Origin: CAZBEL01 sp964628055
GTDB taxonomy: Bacteria > Fidelibacterota > Marinisomatia > Marinisomatales > TCS56
Assembly: GCA_964628055.1 (NCBI GenBank)
Contig: CAZVNL010000061.1
Location: 1 to 5,899, forward strand
DNA: 5,899 nucleotides
Reading direction: 5' to 3'
The notes under the pieces are model-generated. The model searched no databases. It worked only from the letters and a program-made list of their open reading frames with translations, and was not told where the DNA came from. Numbering within the stretch: the stretch's first letter is position 1; every line of letters begins with the position of its first letter. Of the stretch, positions 1-5,899 are shown piece by piece. Made by a program: the position numbers and the translations under genes.

Positions 1-1442
1 AACTCCGGAGATATATATGCCCCAAACGTGCTCTTTAAAAAACGCTTGTCCTTCTCCACCACTAAAAAGTGATAGGCGAAGACACCCAGGTACGTGAAGG
101 AAATTCCTAAAATGGGACGCACCACTTCCCACACGGTCAATTGGGTAATGAATTGGCTGTAGGCGAAGATTATCCAAGCGGCAATGCTTACCACCGCCAG
201 GGGTAGTGACCAGAGGGGTTTGGCAGGGAGACCGAGCAAGAAGCCGATGATCAGGCTTAACAGGATGGTTACCATACGATTAACTGCGGGACTGGTGGGA
301 CGGACAAATTCATTTTTCATGATGCTATACAGCACGTTAGCATGAATTTCCACCCCGGCAAAGGATTCCTGCACGGGAGTATTACGTAGGTCCATAAGGC
401 CGGGCAGGGAAGTTCCCACGAGGGCTATCTTGTTCTCCCAGTAAGCGGGGTCCAGCATTTCGGGGTCAAAACAATACATATAGGGCAGGTAGTAAAAGGT
501 CTTGAAACGCCCGGCGAAATTGATGAACATGCGTCCTTCATCATCGATGGGGATTTGCCGCACCACCGTGCCAGTGGTATCCGTCAGCGTTAGGAGGTGG
601 TTGTCAAAATCGTAGTCTAAGCCGTCTTTGGGTATACCCAGGATATCCATCATGGCTGACATGGCCAGGGAGGGGTAGACGTGTCCCGGTCCTTCGAAGT
701 AGATGGCGGTGGGAGCCCGGCGGGTAATGCCGTCGGGATCCTGGGGGAAGTTGGCACTCCCCACTCCCTTAGCCGCCGACAACAATTCCACGTACGTATT
801 CCCCAGGCGAGCCCCGTGAGGTAGGTGTTCAGCCTGCTCTTGGGGCAAAGCAAGGATGTGTCGGGAAGGATCGTAGCCCGCAGGTTCACTATCCATGCGG
901 TAGAGGAAATTCAGGGTATCCTCTTCTTCAAAGACCAAAGCATGGTATACCTTCCCGCTCTGCCGGGTGGAATTCACAAACCGCTGGGGATCATTACTGA
1001 TTAAATACTGTTCGGTAACCGCTTTTAGGTTCTTATCTAACAGCCTGCCCGAGGCTGCCAGCGCTCTGACGAGTTCGTACTGAAAGGTGTTTTCCCGGTC
1101 GAAGATAATGTCAAACAACAGCGCCCGGGGATTCCCGGAAGTCACCACGTCAATTAACTGTCCATGGTAGGCGTGGGGCCAATCTTTATAGTTCCCCAGG
1201 CCCCCTTCCTCAGGGGCCGCTACAGACATCTGCTCAATGTCAATGATGACCACCGTATCAATGGAAGCCTCTACCACATTCGCCACCCGCGCCTGCATGC
1301 GGGAATCGTAGGAGCGGAACTCGTAACCGTCTAATAAACCCTTCAGGAAAAACCCCTGAATGGTGGTACCGTAGGCAATCAATAGACCAATAAAAAAACC
1401 GACGAGACTTCCGATTGCACCCCGTTTTAAAAGATCAGACAT
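1..1442 (-). CDS. CHASE2-domain sensor protein, probable adenylate/guanylate cyclase (C-terminus cut by window edge)
   Basis: The open frame runs from ATG at 1442 to the left edge without a stop (480 codons plus 2 bases), so the gene continues outside the window. A TAA in frame at 1451-1449 makes this the only upstream ATG; the ribosome site is weak (GGTAAG). Residues 7-28 form a first membrane helix. Residues about 35-380 look like an extracytoplasmic CHASE2 sensor: EFRSYDSRMQ (41-50), VVIIDIEQMS (64-73), ALLFDIIF (107-114), PDGITRRAP (236-244), YPSLAMS (256-262), and ALVGTSLPGLMDLRNTPV (340-357) followed by GVEIHAN (363-369). Three further hydrophobic stretches follow at about 389-406, 411-429 and 440-460. 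The visible sequence ends with FLKSTFGAYISPE (468-480), which matches the linker that normally leads into a class III nucleotide cyclase domain. That family makes cAMP or cGMP in response to an extracytoplasmic signal. The cyclase itself is not visible; a histidine kinase or Ser/Thr kinase output is a less likely alternative. It follows the FecR gene by 80 nt, probably in the same operon. Confidence 0.9.
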   Translation of the reverse strand, partial: MSDLLKRGAIGSLVGFFIGLLIAYGTTIQGFFLKGLLDGYEFRSYDSRMQARVANVVEASIDTVVIIDIEQMSVAAPEEGGLGNYKDWPHAYHGQLIDVVTSGNPRALLFDIIFDRENTFQYELVRALAASGRLLDKNLKAVTEQYLISNDPQRFVNSTRQSGKVYHALVFEEEDTLNFLYRMDSEPAGYDPSRHILALPQEQAEHLPHGARLGNTYVELLSAAKGVGSANFPQDPDGITRRAPTAIYFEGPGHVYPSLAMSAMMDILGIPKDGLDYDFDNHLLTLTDTTGTVVRQIPIDDEGRMFINFAGRFKTFYYLPYMYCFDPEMLDPAYWENKIALVGTSLPGLMDLRNTPVQESFAGVEIHANVLYSIMKNEFVRPTSPAVNRMVTILLSLIIGFLLGLPAKPLWSLPLAVVSIAAWIIFAYSQFITQLTVWEVVRPILGISFTYLGVFAYHFLVVEKDKRFLKSTFGAYISPE

Positions 1443-1461
1443 ACTTTCTTACCAACTGGTT

Positions 1462-1487
1462 CTCGGTGTGGATTCCCACCTACCGAG
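1462..1487 (-). other. Hairpin in the fecR-like/CHASE2 intergenic gap
   Basis: In the 80-nt gap between the FecR and CHASE2 genes the minus-strand transcript can form a stem: CTCGGT pairs with ACCGAG and GTGG pairs with CCAC. It has an AG bulge and a GAAT loop, giving ten base pairs. The stem ends 19 nt before the CHASE2 start codon. No T-run follows, so it does not look like a rho-independent terminator. It could affect mRNA processing or translation of the CHASE2 gene. The hexamer ACTGGT lies on both sides (1455-1460 and 1489-1494, plus strand). The structure was found by eye, and its function is unknown. Confidence 0.4.
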
Positions 1488-1522
1488 GACTGGTATTCAT
1501 CTCAAAGTTCAAGAGGCAGAGG

Positions 1523-2290
1523 TTACTCCTCGCCGTCCAGTTCCTTGTTCCACTTCACAAAATCCAGGGCGGCGTCGGCGGTCTGGTCAAATTTGAACAG
1601 GTTGTATTTTCCGTCTTTGCGCACGTTGATCTGCATGCCTTCTACGAGCGTAATCCACTCTTCCAGGGTTACCTCATAGGGGCCAGCCACCTGCTTCGGC
1701 GCCGCAACCTCCTGAACCGGACCTAACTTAAATTGGGGTTTTCCACCAGGAGCGCCCGTCTTGCGCTTCTCCTGCCGCTCCTCCACCACGTTCTTGGCAT
1801 AATTCACGTCCACCTTCCCTTTGTAGACCAGTACTGAACTTTCCTCTTCTCCGGCCTGGGCCCGGTATTTGGTCCCTCGTATGGCAGCCACGGCCGTAGG
1901 GGTGCGCACGGAAACATTCTTCTTTTCACCAAAAGCGGCCTTGGCAGAGACCCAGATATTTCCTTTTTTCAGGTTGGCCTGGAAATTCTTTTCCATGGGC
2001 TTTACACTGGCCTTGGTGAGGACCAGTTCGGCGTTCTCACCGATGCGCACCTTCCCCCCGCCTACCAGGGTGATTTCACACCGGGAGCGCGTCAAGGTGC
2101 GTATCACGTTCCCCTCGTACACCGTTTGGTTGGGTTTTGCCCGTTGCCATTGGTCGGAACCCGCCTGTTGAACTTCAACCTTCCCTAATGGAAGTGTTAT
2201 TTTTCCAAAGGCCTTGGCGCTCCCCTCCGCCGGGGAAAGGGATACCACAACTGCCACGAACAGAAAACTGAGCAATAGGATCTTTTTCAT
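1523..2290 (-). CDS. Periplasmic FecR-domain protein
   Basis: This 255-residue protein has a clear Sec signal peptide (MKKILLLSFLFVAVVVSL, cleavage probably near residue 25), so it should be exported. Residues about 36-163 are a FecR-type beta-rich domain: GKVEV (36-40), the GNVIRT segment (60-65), GKVRIGENAEL (79-89), LKKGNIWV (107-114), the hallmark VRTPTAVAAIRGTKY (128-142) and VLVYKGKVDV (153-162). A basic, Gly/Pro-rich linker follows (about 168-205), then a C-terminal segment containing VTLEEWITLVEGMQINV (207-223). Classical FecR is an inner-membrane anti-sigma regulator with a cytoplasmic N-terminal part. This protein instead begins with a signal peptide and has no such part, so it is a stand-alone envelope FecR domain, not FecR of iron citrate uptake. 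ATG at 2290 lies 1 nt after the stop of the preceding gene, with GGTGA six bases upstream, which suggests translational coupling. The CHASE2 gene follows, a known recurrent partner; a role as periplasmic partner or ligand-binding protein of that receptor is inference. Confidence 0.9.
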   Translation of the reverse strand: MKKILLLSFLFVAVVVSLSPAEGSAKAFGKITLPLGKVEVQQAGSDQWQRAKPNQTVYEGNVIRTLTRSRCEITLVGGGKVRIGENAELVLTKASVKPMEKNFQANLKKGNIWVSAKAAFGEKKNVSVRTPTAVAAIRGTKYRAQAGEEESSVLVYKGKVDVNYAKNVVEERQEKRKTGAPGGKPQFKLGPVQEVAAPKQVAGPYEVTLEEWITLVEGMQINVRKDGKYNLFKFDQTADAALDFVKWNKELDGEE

Positions 2291-2291
2291 T

Positions 2292-4931
2292 TCACTTCAC
2301 CAGAATCATTTTTTTGATGGCTTGGTAACGCAACGTCCTGTCGGTGTCGTAAACCGTTGCCCGGTATAGGTAGACCCCACTAGGAAGGCTCTTTCCCCGG
2401 GCATCTTTCCCATCCCAGAGGATGGAGTGGCGCCCGCTGCTCAGGGGCGTCTGATCCCAGAGGGTAACCACCTCCCGACCCAGGAGATTATAAATCTTCA
2501 GCGTCACTAAGACGTGGGAGGTTAGTTCGATCCCAATGGACGTAACCGGATTGAAGGGATTGGGCGTGTTCTGCGCCAGGCCGAATCGCTCGGGGATAAG
2601 GTCCAGTTCTTCCATTTGGCGTTTCAGGGCTGCCGGTGTTCCCGCTAATAACACGAAGGAGCGGGCAATCCCGGAGCCATCACTGGGATAGTGATAACTG
2701 GTCCCGGGTTGCAGGAGTTGCACTTCCCGGGAGGCCAAGTCTACCAACCACAGGATGAAGTCAGGAGGTAAATCGTGAACTTCGGCTAAGTCAATGTTCA
2801 CCACGCCGGGGACATCGGTAGTTACCGTCACGGGCCAACGGTACAGGTCCCGTCCTACGGGGCGGAAGTCGGTCGTATAGCGTCCCGGGTACTGCTCCCA
2901 ATCTGGATGATCGAAGGCCAGGGATATGTAGTTGCCTATAACCGGTGGTTCGTGACCTTCCCGGGAGTCGTATTCCTGCCGGGCCTGGGGATGGACGCCG
3001 AACCGGTTGAGGCCGTCCTGCCATGGGCCCACGGTAGCCCGCAAGGTGGCCTCCCAGCCGGTGGTGCGTAGATTAGGCTGCGCCCGGGAACCAGACTGGG
3101 CCTCCAGGGGCTTGATGTGTAACTGGGCATTGTCCGTGTTGGACCACAGCCAATACCCTTCTCCTGGAACCATCACGTTCACCTGACTGTAGCCACCCCC
3201 TACATAGGAGTAGAGGGTTAATTCTACATCCCCGGTAACGGCGACGGCGCTGGTATCGTAGACGTCCACGTTGAAGGCATAGGGATTGCCAATCATATTC
3301 CACCCGCTCTCAAGCGAAACCGTGACCCCACCCAAAGTAGTGGACTGGCCAGTACCAGAAGTAAGGGTTTCCGAACCGAGGGTAATGATCCAGTAAGCCG
3401 CTCCGCTGGTTAAGGTCCCCTGCCGTTCCGCGTACTCCCCCGTAGAAGCGTCATAACGAAATACTCTCCACTTGGTTGGATCGTAGGTTCCCAGGGGATT
3501 TTCCAACATACCCACCAGGGAAGTATTGTCTAATTCTCCGGGGAAGGAGATCATGCGATAGGTGTTTTTCTGGGTGGTGGCAAAAATAATATTGTCAAAT
3601 TGCACCGGGATTTCCACCCAATCCAGGCTGTCTTTTCGTTCCTGAACATCCGTCGCCAGAATGCTGGCCGCCAATCCGCGCAGGGTTATGTCGGTGGCTG
3701 GGATGGTCCCTTCCCATTGATCTCCACCGACATTGGCCATTGCAACCACTTGAGCTTGACGGTCTCCCCCTGGATAGTAACGGAGTATCACCCCGGTAAT
3801 CCCGGTACTGCTGGAAACATTGACCTTTATTTGAACGCTATCACCTACGCTAAGGGGCGCGTTCACCACCTGGAAATTTGAAATGGTAGGGGCAGCATAA
3901 TCCCACGCTTCCATAGCTACAGCAATGACCTTTTCATCCACCCAATTAGTCATCGCGGCGTCGGAATAGGCTACAACGTGCAAAAAGGCGTTTTCTTGGC
4001 TGCTAGTGGGCGCCACCGTAACAGTAACTTCATCTTCCATTGGTGCCGTGGCAAAACCACTGGCGGGGTCAATCGAGACGATCCAACTGGTATCGACCGA
4101 GTTGTAGTCGACCCAGGTCTGCCAGTAAATCGTGTCGACCTGGTTCGCATTTCCCACCGCAAAGGTGAGGACTGTATCACCCACGGCAAATTTCAGGGAA
4201 TCCACCGATACTGCGAGTTGGGGCAACTCCCCACCCCCCACGTCTTGAAGGGTAAGGTTCAAATCACTGACGGGCCCCCCGACCAAGTCCAGGTGTGGTT
4301 CTAACCACGCTTCGGCGTCGTTAACTCCATCTCCATCGAGGTCGAACCAAACGGCAAGATAATAGCAACAGACATTTTCCAATACGGGATCATCCAGGAC
4401 AAACTCCTGGGGAAAACGCACGGGCGGGCCGAGGGTGAAAACAAGTAAAGGCGGTTCGGTCAGTGTGTCGGCATAGGGCCAATTAGCGGGGTTCTCCCAG
4501 AGGAGCATTGTTAAAATGCCGCTGGAATAGTTATTCCCATCATAAGCCACAGTGCCACTGATGGCGGCCCCGGGATTGAAGAGCGCCCCCTCACTAATCC
4601 AATCGGTGATGGTCTGAATAGTATCGCTGCCCATCTCCCCCGTAGGAGGCATGACACCTCCGAACACATGACTATCGGTTATCTTGTGATAGAGCACGGA
4701 GTTGGAGGGATTGTAAGGCTCCACCCGGATACCGGGGGCATAGTTAGTTGACACGACGTTCACCAAGTTGCCATAACTATTCCCCGGAGTTAAGTCCAGG
4801 CCTGTGACATGCCCGGCTACGTGGCAACCTGAGGTGGCACACCTAACATCGAAGATGGGTTGTACCTGAGTTAAAAAATCAACCTGGCCAAAAAGGAAGG
4901 AAGCGCAAAGCAGGAGAAGTAATTTTTTCAT
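2292..4931 (-). CDS. Secreted multidomain protein: c-type cytochrome-like N-terminus, beta-sandwich modules, T9SS type A sorting domain
   Basis: This 879-residue protein begins with a signal peptide (MKKLLLLLCASFLFGQ). Residues 19-118 resemble a planctomycete-type cytochrome c domain: QPIFDVRCATSGCH (24-37) has a CX4CH haem-attachment motif, and VMPPTGEM (93-100) offers Met94 as distal ligand, followed by ITDWISEGA (108-116). Residues about 124-230 form a transthyretin-like beta module with a DxDxDG calcium-type loop (D197, D199, D201). A further beta region spans about 238-340. Residues 347-445 are an Ig-like module (VILRYYPGGD, WEGTIPATDITLRGL). Residues 448-608 form a module with the signatures WRVFRYD, GWNMIGNPYAFNV and GEGYWLW. 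Residues 784-879 are a T9SS type A sorting domain (NTPNPFNPVTSIGIEL, LKIYNLLGREVVTL, WDGKD, SGVYLYRA, KKMILVK). It is therefore expected to reach the cell surface or medium through the type IX system. The cytochrome-like part suggests electron transfer or redox sensing, but the substrate is unknown. It overlaps the upstream gene by 4 nt. Confidence 0.9.
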   Translation of the reverse strand: MKKLLLLLCASFLFGQVDFLTQVQPIFDVRCATSGCHVAGHVTGLDLTPGNSYGNLVNVVSTNYAPGIRVEPYNPSNSVLYHKITDSHVFGGVMPPTGEMGSDTIQTITDWISEGALFNPGAAISGTVAYDGNNYSSGILTMLLWENPANWPYADTLTEPPLLVFTLGPPVRFPQEFVLDDPVLENVCCYYLAVWFDLDGDGVNDAEAWLEPHLDLVGGPVSDLNLTLQDVGGGELPQLAVSVDSLKFAVGDTVLTFAVGNANQVDTIYWQTWVDYNSVDTSWIVSIDPASGFATAPMEDEVTVTVAPTSSQENAFLHVVAYSDAAMTNWVDEKVIAVAMEAWDYAAPTISNFQVVNAPLSVGDSVQIKVNVSSSTGITGVILRYYPGGDRQAQVVAMANVGGDQWEGTIPATDITLRGLAASILATDVQERKDSLDWVEIPVQFDNIIFATTQKNTYRMISFPGELDNTSLVGMLENPLGTYDPTKWRVFRYDASTGEYAERQGTLTSGAAYWIITLGSETLTSGTGQSTTLGGVTVSLESGWNMIGNPYAFNVDVYDTSAVAVTGDVELTLYSYVGGGYSQVNVMVPGEGYWLWSNTDNAQLHIKPLEAQSGSRAQPNLRTTGWEATLRATVGPWQDGLNRFGVHPQARQEYDSREGHEPPVIGNYISLAFDHPDWEQYPGRYTTDFRPVGRDLYRWPVTVTTDVPGVVNIDLAEVHDLPPDFILWLVDLASREVQLLQPGTSYHYPSDGSGIARSFVLLAGTPAALKRQMEELDLIPERFGLAQNTPNPFNPVTSIGIELTSHVLVTLKIYNLLGREVVTLWDQTPLSSGRHSILWDGKDARGKSLPSGVYLYRATVYDTDRTLRYQAIKKMILVK
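2297..2301 (-). promoter_or_regulatory. Ribosome binding site of the FecR-domain gene
   Basis: GGTGA on the minus strand ends 6 nt before ATG 2290. It lies within the final codons of the T9SS cargo gene, whose TGA stop sits one base before the ATG. This arrangement supports the chosen start and coupled translation of the two genes. Confidence 0.55.
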
Positions 4932-5650
4932 CGTTCACCTCCCCAGCCGAATTTAGGTCGCACGGGGGGATCAGGTGGCAGTTTGAGGTCGTTGGAGGCG
5001 GGGGGTGTTTCTTCTCCACCACTGAGGGCTATGGCCACGCCGGCGCCAGCCACGGCTACCAGACCCGCTAAAAGATACCATTTCCTATTGCTGGCTTTAG
5101 CCACCTTGGGTTTTTCCAGGGGGATACCGGCTTTTTGTTTCAGGGCATCGGGGGCTTCCAATCCCACCAGTTCCCAAGCGGTGAGCTCCACCTGGGTCAC
5201 CAGACCATCAACTGCGCCCCGGTAGGGTTTATCCACCTCATTTTCCACGGTCCCGTCCGCGACGGCGATCAACTGGGCAAAAATACGGTAGGCATCCCCT
5301 GTTTTCTCAAATGATCCGATGATCACCTTGGGGATCTCTGCGGCTGTGCCAGCGCTCATGGCGCATTCAAGGGCGTTACAGCCGCTCAGGCTCAACCCCT
5401 GCGCCGTCAGGGCCGTTTCCGCCGCTTCCCGATCTAAGAGCGTCACCGCCCCCGTGTTGGCCAATTCACTGGCCAGGCGCATGGTGAGGGTCATGGCCTC
5501 CAGACCCGTAATGCCCACGCCCTGGAAGTCCAAGATAAGGACATCGGCCGGAGGTTCATCCGCAACCACTGAATCGGGCGGAGCCTCGGTTTGCGAAAAG
5601 GCCAAGGTCCCTAAAAGGACAATTAATAGCGGACGAAACTTGGTACTCAT
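4928..5650 (-). CDS. CsgG/DUF2380-like secreted envelope protein with C-terminal membrane segment
   Basis: This 240-residue protein opens with a signal peptide (MSTKFRPLLIVLLGTLAFSQ). Residues 36-160 follow the CsgG-like plan common in FCB bacteria: ADVLILDFQGVGITGLEA (35-52), TLTMRLASELANTGAVTLLDRE (54-75), then LTAQGLSLSGCNALECAMSAG (81-101) with cysteines 91 and 96, and KVIIGSFEKTGDAYRIFAQLI (108-128). The pattern (a strand with DF, a helix, a 'lld/iER' strand, then a GS-x-x-K strand) is shared with the nucleotide-free fold of CsgG and related periplasmic proteins. Residues 191-210 form a hydrophobic, Ala/Gly-rich membrane helix, followed by an acidic and proline-rich tail (PPDPPVRP). Upstream, an in-frame TAA at 5674-5672 leaves ATG 5650 as the natural start; the Shine-Dalgarno match is poor. 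It is the first gene of the cluster, and its stop overlaps the next start (ATGA). CsgG itself is an outer-membrane curli export pore, but this shorter relative has no lipobox and need not be a pore. Its exact role is unknown, perhaps envelope assembly. Confidence 0.8.
   Translation of the reverse strand: MSTKFRPLLIVLLGTLAFSQTEAPPDSVVADEPPADVLILDFQGVGITGLEAMTLTMRLASELANTGAVTLLDREAAETALTAQGLSLSGCNALECAMSAGTAAEIPKVIIGSFEKTGDAYRIFAQLIAVADGTVENEVDKPYRGAVDGLVTQVELTAWELVGLEAPDALKQKAGIPLEKPKVAKASNRKWYLLAGLVAVAGAGVAIALSGGEETPPASNDLKLPPDPPVRPKFGWGGER
4935..4942 (-). promoter_or_regulatory. Strong Shine-Dalgarno site for the cytochrome/T9SS gene
   Basis: GGAGGTGA on the minus strand lies inside the last codons of the CsgG-like gene. 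Its GGAGG core ends 6 nt before the ATG at 4931. It supports that start codon and independent re-initiation at the ATGA overlap. It is the best ribosome site in the window; the sites of the CsgG-like and CHASE2 genes are much weaker. Confidence 0.8.
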
Positions 5651-5716
5651 ACTTGTTTCCGACTGTTTTATTTATGCATGAATGGGGAAGAAGCTATGGT
5701 CAAAATAACGTGAATC

Positions 5717-5755
5717 CCGGGAGTTTGGCAACCTAATAACCGGGAGTTGGGAGTT
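5717..5755. repeat. Short direct repeats CCGGGAGTT / GGGAGTT
   Basis: CCGGGAGTT occurs at 5717-5725 and again at 5740-5748; the second copy is followed at once by another GGGAGTT (5749-5755). The copies are exact and close together, just upstream of the octamer array. They could be part of one degenerate simple-repeat block or possible binding sites. No function can be assigned from sequence. Confidence 0.6.
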
Positions 5756-5760
5756 AAAAA

Positions 5761-5792
5761 GTCTAAAGGTCTGATGGTCTGAAAGTCGGAGG
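5761..5792. repeat. Imperfect 8-bp tandem repeat, four units
   Basis: Four consecutive octamers share the core GTCTGA: GTCTAAAG, GTCTGATG, GTCTGAAA and GTCGGAGG. The consensus is close to GTCTGAAG. The block sits between the operon's presumed promoter region and the transposase remnant. It is noncoding, and the units differ at several positions, so it is an old or drifting array. The count and period are read directly; biological meaning is unknown. Confidence 0.7.
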
Positions 5793-5805
5793 GGGGCGGG
5801 ATTAA

Positions 5806-5899
5806 AGTTGCGGTGAAGGTCGCCTGAATGGCATAGTCGGGCAGGCATCAACCATCGCTGAACTCTATAAACAACGCTGGCAGATCGAGATCTTCTTTA
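5806..5899 (+). pseudogene. IS4-family transposase fragment (DDE domain C-terminal part), 5'-truncated, runs off the right edge
   Basis: The plus-strand frame opened after TAA 5803-5805 reads, from 5851, TIAELYKQRWQIEIFF and continues beyond the window. This matches the C1 region of IS4-family transposases: Y-x2-R-x3-E, where the E is the third catalytic acidic residue of the DDE triad, normally followed by K seven residues on (outside the window). The two Asp-bearing regions expected upstream are absent, there is no ATG in this frame, and residues encoded before about 5848 (SCGEGRLNGIVGQA) do not resemble the family. It is therefore a remnant whose 5' part is lost, or a contig-end junction. 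Its left boundary is approximate. It is divergent from the operon and should have no functional link to it. Confidence 0.75.

Larger units (their letters stand above)
5651..5805. other. Intergenic region upstream of the operon, no intact gene
   Basis: This stretch should contain the operon promoter on the minus strand. The only candidate seen is TTGACC (5703-5698) followed by an AT-rich block CATAAATAAA (5676-5667). The spacer of 19-21 nt is too long for a good sigma-70 site, so no promoter is assigned. The rest holds short direct repeats, listed separately. No tRNA, riboswitch or terminator with a T-run was recognised. Confidence 0.6.

Noticed and set aside
650..889. Minus-strand open frame of 79 codons
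   Set aside because: It lies inside the CHASE2 gene in another frame; its Pro/Arg/Ser-rich translation has no recognisable domain, while the CHASE2 frame has many conserved motifs.
1415..2171. Plus-strand open frames (1415-1726 and 1869-2171)
   Set aside because: They are antisense to the FecR gene and its downstream gap, with no recognisable motifs or ribosome sites; they are shadows of the GC-biased coding strand.
1523..2290. Classical Fec-type sigma/anti-sigma system
   Set aside because: There is no sigma factor or TonB receptor gene in the window, and the FecR protein has a signal peptide instead of a cytoplasmic anti-sigma segment.
2791..4304. Several 64-108 codon open frames on both strands
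   Set aside because: All fall within the 879-residue gene, whose frame carries clear domain signatures from end to end.
4882..4931. Lipoprotein signal around Cys9 of the cytochrome/T9SS protein
   Set aside because: The residues before the Cys are LLL; a lipobox needs a small residue (Gly, Ala or Ser) just before it, and a normal signal-peptidase site after FGQ fits better.
4983..5681. Plus-strand open frames opposite the CsgG-like gene
   Set aside because: They have Ala/Ser/Arg-rich compositions without motifs, and the opposite strand shows a signal peptide and CsgG-like pattern.
5667..5703. Sigma-70 promoter TTGACC ... CATAAA on the minus strand
   Set aside because: The spacer is 19-21 nt depending on the -10 chosen and the -10 match is poor; the promoter consensus for this lineage is also unknown.

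Overview
The window is a compact minus-strand gene cluster, read from about 5650 down to position 1. It probably comes from an uncultured bacterium of the Fibrobacterota-Chlorobiota-Bacteroidota (FCB) superphylum. The main evidence is the 879-residue protein, which ends in a type IX secretion (T9SS) type A sorting domain (NPFNPVTSI ... LLGREV ... WDGKD ... SGVYLYR ... KKM) and carries beta-sandwich modules known from Marinimicrobia, Calditrichota, KSB1 and similar lineages. Signal peptides ending in FGQ and FSQ also fit. Marinimicrobia- or Calditrichota-like is my best guess, but the phylum is inference.

Layout in transcription order: (1) 5650-4928, a secreted CsgG/DUF2380-like lipoprotein-assembly-type protein of 240 aa with a C-terminal membrane segment; (2) 4931-2292, a large secreted protein with an N-terminal c-type cytochrome-like domain (CX4CH haem motif), several beta-sandwich modules and a T9SS sorting domain, overlapping gene 1 by 4 nt (ATGA); (3) 2290-1523, a periplasmic FecR-domain protein, 1 nt after gene 2; (4) from 1442 off the left edge, a CHASE2-domain membrane receptor whose output domain (very probably a class III adenylate/guanylate cyclase) lies outside the window. 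The spacing, including an 80-nt gap holding a hairpin between genes 3 and 4, fits one operon.

Right of the cluster, 5651-5899 holds no intact gene. It contains short direct repeats, four imperfect tandem copies of an 8-bp unit, and at the right edge on the plus strand the beginning of a 3' fragment of an IS4-family transposase (TIAELYKQRWQIEIFF, the Y-R-E signature). This piece has no start codon and looks 5'-truncated.

How the genes might work together (inference): FecR-domain proteins next to CHASE2 cyclases are a recurrent pair thought to sense across the envelope. Here the pair is cotranscribed with a T9SS-exported surface cytochrome-like protein and a CsgG-like envelope protein. This suggests an envelope- or redox-responsive cyclic-nucleotide signalling unit. 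No function has been shown, and no sigma factor or TonB receptor of the classical Fec type is present in the window.
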